Source: Silene conica
Lineage: Eukaryota; Streptophyta; Magnoliopsida; Caryophyllales; Caryophyllaceae
NCBI GenBank assembly: GCA_029255685.2
Contig: CM055319.2
Span: forward strand, 23,096,247 to 23,160,246
Reading direction: 5' to 3'
DNA: 64,000 bases
The first letter of the stretch is position 1; the number at the start of each line of letters is the position of its first letter. This document shows, piece by piece, positions 11,901 to 22,935 of this stretch. Under the pieces are notes generated by a model. It was not told the origin of the DNA and did no database searches. It saw only the letters and a list, made by a program, of their open reading frames with translations. A program made the translations under genes and the position numbers.

Positions 11901-14900
11901 AATTGACCAGCTATGTTACTCCGACTCTTCTATTTCCTCACGTATCCGTGTCCGACACTCGACACTCCGACATGGGTATGACACTTGACACCTCATTTTA
12001 AACCAAAATATGCATACTTTTCAACAAAATAGCCGAGTCCGACACATGGACACGTACCCGTGTCGGATACTTCTAAACGAGTCTGAGTAACATAGTTGAC
12101 CAGCATAATCAATCAAATAGGGATAATAAAACTAGGATGGAGATAGCAGTGTTTATTAGACTAAAATGTCTTCAAGCTAAGAATATTCATTAATCATAAA
12201 CAGATACTAAGTGAGCCTTTTAATTCCTTGATTGTTACTACATGCACCATATGACAGTCTGTTTTCACGCTAGCTGGTCCAGGACTGGGAGCTGAGGACG
12301 TTACTCATTATTGTAATCCATATCGATACAGAAACAAGTGGACGCTATGGTTGAGTTCTAGCTGCGTGTTGGATTTAGTTCGTTCAGACATTCACAATGT
12401 TATTTGTTCCATGGTCCTGCCATGATTAGCATCAAAATTCCATGAACATATTGAGCTTTCTAAATCTTAGCTACAATGGTATCTATGATCTTTTTGTTGC
12501 TTATGATACTATGTTCTGCGTATTCACATATGCATATTGGAGGCTTTGTTTTTTTCTGTCATTCAGTGGTCTATTTATTTAATTTTGTATTGTCTTATGG
12601 TAAAATCTTTTCTCGCGTACTTTTAATATTCAGCTTCCAGAGGAGCGTAAGCTAGATCTGCTCAAGAATCTCGCTGAAAGTTCCTCTCATACTATACCAC
12701 AAGATGCACGTCAGATTCTTCCTTCAATTGTTCAGCTTTTAAAGGTATCTAGTATGTTGTTTGCGTCACTTTTAGGCTATATGTGGCTGGATTTAATCAT
12801 AATTGCGTTGTATAGTTTTCATCAAGTAAAGGAATGATGGTAGATGAAGGTAAAATAGGAAGTGACTCATAGAGAAGCTTTTTGAGTTGATGTGGCTATG
12901 CAATGGTGTTGTTCATTCCAACTACTCAGGCTGGCAAATGTGTTTTTTTGTTTTGTTCTGTTTTATAAAGAAGAACTATACTTGTATAACTAAGTATATT
13001 TTTCGAATTTAAAACTTCTTACAAGTGTCTTTTTCATCTATATTGAAATAAAGTTTCTCATTACATGACAGACGCATTTTTTTGTCGTGCAGAAGTATAT
13101 GCCTCAAAAGAGGACTGGGGAAGAGATGAACTTTACTTATGTAGAATGTCTGTTGTACACGTTTCACCATTTAGCCTCAAAGGTTAGAAGTTTCTTCATT
13201 GCTGACAATGTCGTCATCTTTACTATATATCATGTGAGACTCGATGATCATTGATGCGATTTTTACACTTTCACCTTCTGGTGTTATCTGTGTCTTTGTT
13301 GCCTTCAGACTCCTAATGCTACCAATAGCCTTTGTGGGTACAAAATAGTTACTGGCCAGCCATCAGACAGAATAGGGGAGGATTTCTCTGAGCAGTTTAA
13401 GGACTTTACAGAGAGGTAATGGATTCTCTTGCAATCAACATTGTGTTTTTAATTCATAGTAGTTCTCATAGAGTGAGATTGAGTTTTTGTACCTCCATTA
13501 TTAAATCCCTATGCCTGTTAATGTCTGCATATGATGTTTTGGGGGAAAACAGATGGTTGCTCAACTGCTAATAAAAGCTGGTAAAAGGCTAGGAGCCTCC
13601 TTACTTTGAAGGGGTAAAGCAGTTGACAATGGACATAATGCCAAACATGCCTCTGTCAACCTACGTTTGTCTGGATCACCCACGTCCCAGAATATTATCT
13701 GTTTTATTAATTTTTTGTTAGTCATAGCTCGAGGGAAAGATATCTGTGGCTACTGTTGTTTGGTACAAAATGTTATCTTCAAAGAAACATAATTTTATGC
13801 TCTTTTAGCATACATAATTCGTTTTAATAGGAGATAGATACTCAGAAACATGGTAGTAAATCTAGTAATATAACAATACTCCCCTAGGTTTAGTTATGTG
13901 ACTTCCATCCTTCACTCTGAATCATAGATTGGAATAGGTATCTTGAATAACATAGCTTTGTGGTCAATACTTAATTTTTTTTAAAAAGGAGATACTCAGA
14001 CGTGGGTAATAACGCTTCAACATAGTTGTGGCCTTGTTGGTGGCTTATTCCATTCAGTATCTTCAAATAACGTAATTGTGCCTTTTTGGCGACCTGTTCG
14101 TTTGACTGTCTGTTCCATTTGACTTTTACGGTGTTTACATCTCGTAAAAGCTTCCCAATTGGCTTAGCTACATAGCTGAATTTAGGCCTGTTCTTTCTGG
14201 CTTAATTTCAGCTCCTTTCAATTTTACTTGGTTGTATTCCGTTAAGTTTTATTTATGATCAATCAATTGTGTTCAGTTAATCTCTTCACAAACTTAACTT
14301 TTAATTCAACTAAATTCACTTCATCCCAGTTCCATTCAATTTAGTTCAATTAAGCTCACCTCCAATTAATTCAATTCAGCTCGTTTTAGCCGAAAAGAAC
14401 AGGGCCTAAGGAGAGCAGATATATGAGCTTTAGTTTGATTTGATGTTATTAGCACTTTGTAGTTTGTAATTAGTTCCAAATCCGTATTTTACTCTACATA
14501 ATGGATTTGCCAACACAATGTATGTAGCCCTTCATCTTTTTTTACTGTTTTGTGGATACTCATGTTATTGTGTCGGTTGTGACAGGTTGACTTGTGTCGA
14601 GGATCTCTCTAGGGCTACCGTGAAGAAGTTAACCCAAGGGATGAATGTTCAAAACAAGAGGATGACAACCGCGTCAAATGAAGTAAAAGAAAAGATTGTA
14701 AGTAAAACCCCATATCGGTCAAATATCCTGGACCAATAAACTTCAATGCTTTTCGATTTGGGAATATTCAACACATCAAAGGTTCGAGTGTTTTTAAGGA
14801 ATTATGTCACTGAAAAGAAGAGTTAGGAATATGATCCGGACATACCGTGTTAAAGGTTATAGTTTGAGATGACTAGATTACTATGCATTAGGTGCTGGTA

Positions 14901-16269
14901 TTCAAGTATCAAGTCGATATGAAAATTATTTAATCTAGATTATGTCTTTATAAAAGGGCAGCCTGGTGCACGATGGCATCCTCGCTAGGCGAGGGTCCGG
15001 GGAAGGGCCCCACCACAAGGGTGTAATGGGGGCAAGCCTTCCCTTGACATTATGGCAAGAGGCCGCTCCCAGGGCTTGAATCCGTGACCTCACGGTCACA
15101 AAGCAACACCTTAACCGGTGCGCCAAGGCTCCCCTTCAGATTATGTCTTTATATGACTAAATTTTGTGTCTTTCTTGAAGAAAAATGAAAAACAGAACGC
15201 TGCAGCAGGGCTCAAAACCTGCAATAACATACTGGCCATGACACAGGTATGATTAACCAGCTTTGGAACATGTAAATTATTCTATCTTGTGTCTGGATTG
15301 ATCAAACTTAATTGGTCTTTTGTTGATCAGCCATTGCACAAAAGCTCACCATTATTCATCGGTGACAAGCGGATCATTCTATCATGGAAAGAAGATGCTA
15401 AATCTGCTGTTTCTCCAGCTACTGGTGGTTCTGGGTATGTGTTGTATTGGCCAACTTCTGGCACACATTTAAGATTTTATAGCCTTTCATTCTGTCTGAT
15501 ACTTGTAGAAGCTTTGGAGATCATGACTAGTAGACTTGGAAAAGATGATGCAACAAGGAATTTATAGCCACTTGAAACAACTCAGAATCCAACCCCAAAC
15601 GGAATTTATAGACTTTGACCGACCCAACCCTAACCCGTAAAAGAACAACTCGCAGACTAGACCCAAACCACAATTAACTCGATTCAGAACTACTTGAAAC
15701 AACTTTGCATAAAAATGACCCTATCTGTTATGAAGTGACCAAAAATGATGGAAGTCAAAAATGATGAAGTTGGAAAATAAACAAAACGTGTATGGCTACG
15801 ATCTGAATGATCTGATTCACCCAGCTAGTAACCATTCACCTGAAGGTAACTGAACACGAACCTAATGTTAACATAACACCCCAAATGACCTATCGTGGAT
15901 CCTAATGATTCTGTTTAACAGCTCTTACCAGTTTATCATTCGTATAACATGGTAGTGTGTTATTTTCGAGGGGTTTGGTTTACATATGTTGGTTCTGCAA
16001 ATTTTATTATAGTGGCATGTGAACAGTTTTTAGTTAATTAGATTTAATTTTATCATTGTAGGGGAAAGCGGCCTGCTAGTACTGCTATTAATGGTTCAAA
16101 TAACAATGCTGCTAAAAAGGGTCGTGGAGCCGGGGGATCTCAGAATCAGCTTGTTAGCAGGGCCTTTGACAGCATCGGTTACAGAGGAAGAGGAGGTGGT
16201 CGAGGAGGAAGAGGAAGAGGAAGAGGATGGGGTGGCCGCGGTAGAGGTAGAAGCTTTCGGCAATTCTGA
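5997..16269 (+). CDS. API5: API5-like protein (apoptosis inhibitor 5 homologue), 16 exons, 567 aa
   Basis: Exons by eye: 5997-6119, 6849-7013, 8031-8130, 8211-8276, 9601-9695, 9818-9892, 10718-10867, 11074-11139, 11224-11289, 12634-12744, 13093-13182, 13309-13415, 14586-14697, 15181-15246, 15331-15434, 16062-16269. All introns are GT-AG and phases join without a break. The protein has the API5 order: an N-terminal helical HEAT/ARM-like region (LYGFGDRLSQAKDK, VRVQAIRGLPLFCKD, VFSLKAELLKP), a middle region with DFLKTLSIFGDKAPRERVQE, KKLTQGM and CNNILAMTQ, then a basic tail with GKRP and AAKKGRG (about 499-520) and an RGG-rich end (last 30 residues) ending in SFRQF. The length fits plant API5. 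Known for the family: nuclear, a suppressor of programmed cell death in animals, and in rice API5 works with DEAD-box helicases in tapetal cell death. The N terminus has a Thr/Ser run from an ACC repeat. Introns carry several MITEs and one SINE. The gene looks intact. Confidence 0.92.
8371..8637. mobile_element. Possible Stowaway-like MITE in API5 intron 4
   Basis: The left end CTCCCTCCTTTCGTTGATA follows a TA dinucleotide and resembles the inverted right end (CTCTCCTATTTCGGTGGATCA). The right TA target is not clear, so the copy is decayed or the boundary is off by a few bases. No coding capacity. Confidence 0.4.
9985..10660. mobile_element. Possible degenerate hAT-like element in API5 intron 6
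   Basis: The right end, read inverted, is TAGGGGTGAGCAAAAAAATAC. The left end reads CGAGGTTAAGCAAAATCG. Subterminal ATATACG and TTAAACC(G) motifs recur in opposite orientation in the two arms. No matching 8-bp target duplication is visible, so the call rests on weak terminal similarity. A 22-bp-like unit AGCGGGTATATGGTTT is doubled near 10092-10123. Confidence 0.3.
11686..12143. mobile_element. Stowaway MITE in API5 intron 9, with a second MITE inside
   Basis: The left end CTTCCTCCATCCTATTTTAT and the inverted right end TCTCCATCCTAGTTTTATT match well, and TA dinucleotides flank both sides (11684-11685 and 12144-12145). The body is split by a 185-bp insert at 11911-12095. Without the insert and one target repeat the element is about 265 bp, a normal Stowaway size. 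Confidence 0.7.
11911..12095. mobile_element. 185-bp MITE with 8-bp target duplication, inside the Stowaway
   Basis: The ends are CTATGTTACTCCGACTCTTC on the left and, inverted, CTATGTTACTCAGACTCGTT on the right. The octamer TTGACCAG stands directly outside both ends (11903-11910 and 12096-12103). An 8-bp duplication points to the hAT superfamily. The interior carries repeated CGTGTCCGACAC / GTGTCGGA motifs in both orientations. Confidence 0.7.
14185..14406. mobile_element. MITE with GGCCTGTTCTTT ends, API5 intron 12
   Basis: The left end is GGCCTGTTCTTTCTGGCTT and the inverted right end is GGCCCTGTTCTTTTCGGCTA. TTA precedes it and TAA follows it, consistent with a PIF/Harbinger TWA-type target. 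The interior repeats TTCAATT/TTCAGTT motifs. The ends resemble those of the 1.1 kb element at 23355-24476, so the two probably belong to one family. Confidence 0.6.
14953..15137 (-). mobile_element. Au-type SINE in API5 intron 13
   Basis: Read on the - strand it opens with a tRNA-like head (AGCCTTGGCGCACCGGTTAA as box A region, then GGATTCAAGCCCTGG as box B). It then follows the Au SINE body (AGCGGCCTCTTGCCATAATG, GGGCCCTTCCCCGGACCC) and ends GTGCACCAGGCTGCCCTTTT. A 16-bp direct repeat, AGATTATGTCTTTATA, flanks it at 14937-14952 and 15138-15153. The near-perfect duplication suggests a fairly recent insertion. It sits only about 27 bases from the splice acceptor of exon 14. Confidence 0.85.
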
Positions 16270-16990
16270 GTGTTAACTAGTGAAGGGCAATAACAGTTGG
16301 GATACACCCCCATGTTGCCCTTAGTTGCAAATAGCAAATCTGTGTTGAGATAGAGAACTGGAGTAGCTGATACATACGAAGTAGTTTTTACTTTTTAGGC
16401 TTGTTCAATTACGGTCTTCCTGAGATATTTGATTATCAATATTTGTAGGATTAATTGTATTTAAATTTGTTCATTATTGACTTTTATTTCTTGAAATTGC
16501 AAGTTTTTGGCTCTTCGTAGCTTGTTCAATCCTAGTTATGGACGTGTCTCCCTTCTCCCTTCAAAGATACGAGGCCGACAATCCCGTTGCATGAAAGCTT
16601 CTTCCCGAGTATATAAGATTTTCGCTTGCTTGCCATCATCTCAGCAGGAGTTGTGATTATGCTAAAAACTTTTACTCAAGTTCACAACCTTAGAAGTTTA
16701 GATGTGTGTTTTCAGCACCTAAAAGTCCCCAAAACCCTCTAATCATTGTCAATATTAATTAAAGAAAAAAAGATTAAAACGGCTGTAGATTATGGATTTA
16801 AGTTAATGAGTTAGGCCATTTGGAGAGATTTAGTAGATTGATTTCATCGGTTCAATCTATGTTTAGTCGTCCACTTTGATACCAATTTTAAATCTTCATA
16901 GATTTTGGACCATCCTCCCACGTAGTGGAGAAATGAAATAAATTACATAGCCTAGTTTAAGTTCATTATTAGGGAATTTTATATCACTGA
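16270..16990. other. API5 3' UTR and spacer to the tRNA gene
   Basis: About 720 bases without a reading frame. The first part is probably the API5 3' untranslated region. A TTAATTGTATTTAAATTTG stretch near 16451 could serve as an upstream polyadenylation element, but no canonical AATAAA is obvious close to the stop. Confidence 0.5.
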
Positions 16991-17064
16991 AGCCCCGTAG
17001 CTCAGTTGGTTAGAGCGTTGGTCTTATGAGCCGAAGGTCGCGGGTTCGAGCCCCGCCGGGACTA
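16991..17064 (+). tRNA. tRNA, anticodon UAU (isoleucine), no intron
   Basis: The 74 bases fold as a full cloverleaf. The acceptor stem AGCCCCG pairs with CGGGACT with one C-A mismatch. The D arm is GCTC/GAGC with loop AGTTGGTTA, the anticodon stem TTGGT/GCCGA contains two wobble pairs, and the T arm is GCGGG/CCCGC with loop TTCGAGC. The anticodon loop CTTATGA places TAT at positions 34-36, which reads AUA (Ile). CCA is not encoded, as expected for a nuclear gene. T-runs for Pol III termination begin within a few bases (TTTTT near 17068). The fold is clear; the isoacceptor identity is less certain because G37 is unusual for an AUA reader. Confidence 0.85.
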
Positions 17065-18507
17065 AATTTTTAATTTTTTACTACAGGGAATTAACCAAAT
17101 GGCCCTTGTTCTTTTCATCCTCTATACAATTTGTATAGCAGTAAGACAACTATACTCAGTTGGCTCAGACATTTGCATCTACTACCAATGATCGTGTTCC
17201 CAATTGCTAGGGAATTTGTCGCTCCGTGTTTACTTTATTAGAGGTCGTTTAATTTAAACAATTAAATGAAATTGTTACTTAGTGTTTAGTTTATTGGTCG
17301 TTCGATTTAAACAATTAAAATGAAATAGACATTAATATAAAAGAATTCTAAAAATAGTAGTATTTTATATAAAAAAAGGGAATAAATTATATGTGCATTA
17401 AAAAGTGTTTTTAAGTTTTATACCAAGTATGAATTTTAATTGATCTATGGTATTAAGAATACAAATACAAAGTCTGTAAACGATGTGTCGAATTCAACCA
17501 TACAACAAACTACCACAATTTAGGTAGAAGGATTCTAATAATTTGTAGGGTCAAATTCGGTCGATTTTGCATGATTTTGGCTCATCACTCATTATTGGTC
17601 TACTTTTTCCAATTATTTCTCAGAGAATGCATATTTTTTTAAGGTGTTTAATCGAATAAAGGAGATAATGTTGATGTTTTAGAGGATTTTAATATATTTT
17701 TTAACATTTTTTTTTCCAAGTTATCCTTTGGATTTTATAATCTTAACTTTTCATATCAGCTTTGGGGTTACTTTTGGGTTATATTCGGGTTGGGCCAGCG
17801 ACAAGGTCGCTCGGGTTAGCCCTGGTCAAAGCATTTATCGAATTGACTCGAGTTACGAGTCGAGTTCAGTTCGGTTACACGGATTTTGTCAAGTTACACT
17901 TCATTAATGAGTCGTGTTAGATGGGATCGATTTGGGTTTACAACATGCTGAGCTCCTATAAAACTGAGTTTGGTTGAGTTTGATTATAGTCACTTAAGTC
18001 AGCACAAACATATCGCCAACTCTACAGAGTGTGTTGTTTCCAAGAAGGTAGATGTCACAAAGATCAAAATGAATGAATAAAATAACACAAATTCTCATTA
18101 AAGACGTCATTATTCGTTACAAGCTGAAAATGGATGGTGACCCTCACACAATGTGCAAGTGACCATATCAGTGAGTGCTACATTTTCTACCCACATGCCC
18201 TCTCACTTGCCTTTTTATGAAAGAAAAATAACCGTCTTCAATTTGTGACGAATACTATCTATCACAAGCTACTATCCTTCACAAGCAAGACACTTTGATA
18301 AAATAATTAAAATGCGGAAGTTGATCTAATATGTATACGAAATGGTTCTGTCATCTGGTTGGTATCTTGTCATTATAGAGCAGTATAGTGTTGGTGTTGG
18401 TCAATTACATTAAACAAATTGTCACTTGCCAAACTAACCCCCTTGCTGGCCCCGCCCTTCTTGTTGGGTCAGCGCTTTCATTGTACACCCATCATACCAA
18501 TTACATG
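17065..18507. other. Intergenic AT-rich DNA
   Basis: No gene seen. A near-direct repeat of about 30 bases (GTCGTTTAATTTAAACAATT versus GTCGTTCGATTTAAACAATT) occurs at about 17246 and 17305. The rest shows no motif I can name. Confidence 0.5.
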
Positions 18508-18510
18508 TTA

Positions 18511-18807
18511 GGCCATCGGCAAGCAAAATGTTAAGTTAATTGGGTTATTAATATTTTTATTTTTAATTTTCTTTTTAGTTATTTTGATGTATTATCACTC
18601 TATTAAGCTGAAAGTTAACCTAAGTCACCAATTTTTTTTAACAAGGTCACCATATGATTTTGAGGTCACAAATTGACTTTCTCTTTTACAATGTCACAAA
18701 AATTAGTAAAATGTCACCAATATTAGTAAGTTAATCAAACTTTTGGGTGTTATTAGCATGACCTAATAAGGTCACGACCTCTATGCCGACCTTGCTTGGA
18801 CATGGTC
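18511..18807. mobile_element. Tourist-like MITE A (297 bp)
   Basis: The left end is GGCCATCGGCAAGCAAAATG and the inverted right end is GACCATGTCCAAGCAAGGTC. TTA stands on both sides (18508-18510 and 18808-18810), the PIF/Harbinger target. The interior carries repeated AAGGTCAC/AATGTCACCAA motifs near the right end. No coding capacity. Confidence 0.7.
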
Positions 18808-18810
18808 TTA

Positions 18811-19668
18811 GACCATCCCCAAGCAGAAGGTCACCATAATCGGGTCACCAACATTTTTACTCTTAATTACACCTTGATTATCCTGACCCACCTTCAACCC
18901 ATTTTTACCCTCCCAAGCAGAAGGTCACGACCTAGGTCATCAACTCAATCATTTTTCCTTTAATTTTCCATTTTCCAACATTTTCAACCCTTTATTATAT
19001 TCTCTAACTTCAACCCTTTATTACATATTATAAATAAGTTATTTTTATAATTTTGATAAAATAAAAACTAGTCCAATATGTTTAGTACATATGGCTAAAA
19101 TAAACTATTAAATAACAATATTTAAATTTTTAAAAGTAAAAAGACCATTTTATTGACAAGAAATAAAAATTACTAAAAACATAATTCGACATAAACTAAT
19201 TGTTATATAAAAATTAAAAATGAAGCGACCCTTATTTATAAAATATTAGCGGACGGTTTTATTTGAAATTTATAATTGAAGCGAACATCATTTAAAATAT
19301 TTGTTGTAATTTCAATAAATAAACTTTTTTTGGAACGTGGTATCGTCAATAATTAAGGTACTTTAGTTATGAAAGAAACTTGATGAAATTAAAAATTATA
19401 AATCATATACCATCGTATATGTTACGTAATGAGTCTTTCACATAGTGACACGTAAACCAAGCTTTATCCTTTTTTTATGCCAATAACAGAGTGACACGTG
19501 TAAGGTCACCAAGGAGGTCACCACATTACTTCAAGGTCACAAATTGACCCTCAAATTTTCAAGGTCACCAAAATTAGTTCAAGGTCACCAACATTAGTTA
19601 CTTAATTATATCATTAGCACGACCCAACAAGGTCGCGACCTCCTTGGCGACCTTGCTTGGGGATGGTC
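18811..19668. mobile_element. Tourist-like MITE B (858 bp), abutting MITE A
   Basis: The ends GACCATCCCCAAGCAGAAGG (left) and GACCATCCCCAAGCAAGGTC (inverted right) are nearly identical. TTA flanks it at 18808-18810, shared with MITE A, and at 19669-19671. Subterminal AAGGTCACC units are repeated at least six times in the right arm and AGAAGGTCAC at the left, resembling clustered transposase-binding sites. The 858 bp length exceeds a usual Tourist MITE, so it may be a deletion derivative or carry another decayed insertion. Confidence 0.7.
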
Positions 19669-19671
19669 TTA

Positions 19672-21785
19672 GGGATTTTGCTTTAGCTGCTCACCAATTT
19701 TATGTCTTACTTCTATGTTTTTAATTCACCTACTTATGTTTATAACCATATTGTTTTCTGAAGTTTAAGACGAGTTAAATATCACCTTACAAATTATTTT
19801 ACTTTTTTCTAATGCATTATACATTTGTCGTATTCAACTCATATAGATATATTTAACCTGTTTTAAGCTTAAGATAAATAGTGTTCTTTTTAAATAAAAA
19901 CTAGTGGTTTGATTAGTTAGACTAATTGACATTTGGATGACACATTTTTTTCTTTAATTAATAGTTTTGAAAGGCTTGGCTGGTAAAATAAATTAAAAAT
20001 AATATTTTTTTTATATATTTTAAATCGTTTATCATTGTGTTACATATAAATAAAGTTGAGCGGATTTGGTGTCATTTTTTATTGTCGATAAATGTGTGAA
20101 AGTAATGAGTTTAATTTGTTTATTAATTTTTCCATCTTCAAAGTTTGCTTGTAATTCATTTTTTTAACATGACTGTTATATCACCTTTAAATGTTCCTTT
20201 TTTTACTTTGGGTAGTCTTATTCTAAAAAGTTCTCTTAAATTCACCTCATCATTCTTTTTTCGGCCCAACTTTAAATAATTATGGTCTACTCGTATCAAA
20301 TACTGTATTTCTCTTTTTTACCTTGCTTGGTGAGGGTATACTCTCACATAGGATTGCTCCTTTCAGGGTTTGCTATTTTGCTTGTGACATGTGTTACCGT
20401 TACTTTAAGATAAACCATCTATATTTGGTGAGACTGTTCCTCACTTCACAATGTGTAAGATTCTTGTCAATTTCACTTGCCTTCTCTTCCTTTAATTTGA
20501 CGTATAGTTTAAACTCTTTCAAAACCTTAATCACCCGAACTCATCTTAATTTACTCTGATCTTTGTACTTTAAATTATTTAGGGGTTTTGTTGGTCAGCT
20601 CGGTGTCTTGAGCCTACAATGACTTTTTTCTACTCATTTTCAATAGTATCTTAAACATGTAATAACTTTCTTTTACTCATTTTCATTGCTCTTTTTGCTC
20701 TCTTCTCAACACTCTTGAATCTCTCCCTCAAACACCCTTCGGCTCACTTTGTTGGACCTTCCCAATTCCCCTAGCACAAAATCAATATTGTCACCTCCTT
20801 TAATTTTGTATTATTTATTCTCTGATGGGTACTAGTTAGGTTGTCCGTGGCCATTTAAGGTTGTGGTTAGAGGATGAACTTTCAAGTGTACTACATTTAC
20901 CTCTTTAAAGCGAACGACTTACATTCAGATTATTGGACAACCTTCTTTTTTGCACAATAGTGTAGGCTGTTTCATTATAACCTCAGTCTAGATAATAAAA
21001 AAGATGATGAACCTCGAGAATTGTTACTCCAATCAAGCATCCATCAATCTCCAAAAGTAATAAATAACTCACTTATATAATGTGGAGCTCTCTTTGTGAA
21101 TCTATTTTCCACTCTTTTTAGTTAACTTCTAGCCTAAACTCTTTTAAAATCTCAATCACTTCAATTCATCATGATCGAGTAATTTGACTACCTATATTTT
21201 TTTTATGTAGAGAACTATTGAGAGCCTTATCATGCATGGAAGTTATCTTTGAGCCAATATGTGCTATTACCATCACATATACTCTTGTTAATTAAGTACT
21301 ATAAAAATAACCACGTTGACGCTAATAAGATACTTTGGTGGGACATTGCTCTTGCTTTTGTATCTCATTTATGTATTATGGACTCGACTTTGTTGTCGTT
21401 TTATCACCTGACTTTATGCTTATCTGTTTAAAGTACCTTTTAACAAAATCAAAAGATGTGGTCTTAATAAGTACAACTCAATAGAGAAACATTGAAACAA
21501 TAGACCAATAGGTGTATAGGGTTTGCGTAATTTTAGTTTGGGTAACTCAAGTCTAGACGTATTTTTGGTTATGGTGTGGAAAGATTGGCCAGTTTCATTT
21601 ACAGCCCAAAAGTTTTTAATATTGGTTTAAATTTTTAATAAGAAAATTTTAAATAAATAATTATTTTCTTATTCTCAATTTAGATCTAATCTTGTGTTCA
21701 GGTTTTTTTTTACTCAATTAGATTTAATACTCGTATGATAAATATCAAATATGAATATAATACAACTTTTTACGTATCAAAAAAA
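19672..21785. other. Intergenic AT-rich DNA, nothing recognised
   Basis: About 2.1 kb. Small open frames occur (60-78 codons at 20323 and 21249), but none shows a domain, and their composition matches the AT-rich background. Scattered words such as TTTTACTCATTTTCA repeat, which hints at old decayed repeats. Confidence 0.5.
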
Positions 21786-22082
21786 TTACAATACAATATT
21801 TTCACATTTTTACTAATAGCAATTTTATTATCAATTAATTCATCACTTCACAGGTACGTTTTTTTATCGGGCACTCTACGTGCACCGATCAAGGGCTCTT
21901 GACAAAAACAACCGGAAATAATTATCTGATAAAGTTACAATACAATATTTTCACATTTTTACTAATAGCAATTTTATTATCAATTAATTCATCACTTCAC
22001 AGGTACGTTTTTTTATCGGGCACTCTACGTGCACCGATCAAGGGCTCTTGACAAAAACAACCGGAAATAATTATCTGATAGA
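21786..22082. repeat. 149-bp direct tandem duplication
   Basis: Two units start TTACAATACAATATTTTCAC at 21786 and 21935 and are almost identical through ATTATCTGATA, with only a one-base difference noticed at the unit ends. Each unit includes GGGCACTCTACGTGCACC, a small hairpin. The near-identity means the duplication is recent. Confidence 0.85.
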
Positions 22083-22369
22083 GTACATGACAACAATTAA
22101 AGAATAGATAGACTAATTTAAATACCCATAAATACAGGCAAATTATGTAAATTATATTTAGTAAGTTGTAACTAATCAATCAAAGAGAAATGAAAAAATG
22201 GTTGATAATAACCCCACAGAGGAAAAAAAAAAATGTTGATAATGACTAGGATCAATGCAGTCGCTATCTTCGGTGCGTACTGGGTCAATCCTCGGATATA
22301 TGTGATAGCCTGCAAAACTGCATACACCAGGAGCCAACCACCCGAGAGTGACAGACTCGAAGTCTATTT

Positions 22370-22545
22370 AGGCAGCATGGACTCGGGCCAACAATGCTCC
22401 ACAAGATTTTGCTCTTGGGAAGGCTTGAACCCATGGACTCGGGCCAAGAATGCTCCACAAAATTTTGCTCTTGGGAAGGCTTGAACCCGAGTCTCCTGAG
22501 AATTTCACCCATTTTTTAACCATTAGACTCCACTCTTGTAGGGTA
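22370..22545 (-). mobile_element. tRNA-derived SINE-like sequence with internal duplication
   Basis: On the - strand there is a tRNA-like head: TCTAATGGTTAAAAAATGG (box A-like) and, about 30 bases later, ACTCGGGTTCAAGCC (box B). It is followed by TTCCCAAGAGCAAAATTTTG and further sequence. A unit of about 61 bases (CATGGACTCGGGCCAA... to ...GGCTTGAACCC on the + strand) is present twice in tandem at about 22376-22488, so box B and part of the body are doubled. The family is not identified. Confidence 0.5.
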
Positions 22546-22935
22546 CTCTCCCATATTAGTCAATATTATAATTGACTATATTGACTATTTTTTATGGTAG
22601 TCAATTAAATGAGACTTTTTTATGACTGAAATAGAAGACACGTGCTATAAAGTAACAATAATTTAAGTTTAGTTTAAATCTTTTAGTAATTTAATTTTAT
22701 GAATTCGTAATGATAAAAATTACACAAACACTACTCATAAATTTGAGCAGACTAACCTTTATTTGTTTTTATTTTTTTAAATACGAGACTAGTAATATGT
22801 AAATAAGAAAAGACTTCAATTCTTTGAAAATATTTGACATTCAAAAAATGGAATGAGACAAAAACTACATATTTGGAAAACTTTATTTGCATCATAAAAA
22901 AGAAAAAAATCCTAATTTGTTTCACATTCATAGAT

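Noticed and set aside
16091-16276. Glu/Val-rich 61-codon frame
   Set aside because: It is the wrong-frame reading of the last API5 exon, whose AGAGGA repeats encode the RGG tail in the true frame.
16991-17064. Reading the tRNA as His (anticodon AUG)
   Set aside because: Would require shifting the anticodon stem by one base, breaking the 5-bp stem and the standard numbering from the D arm.
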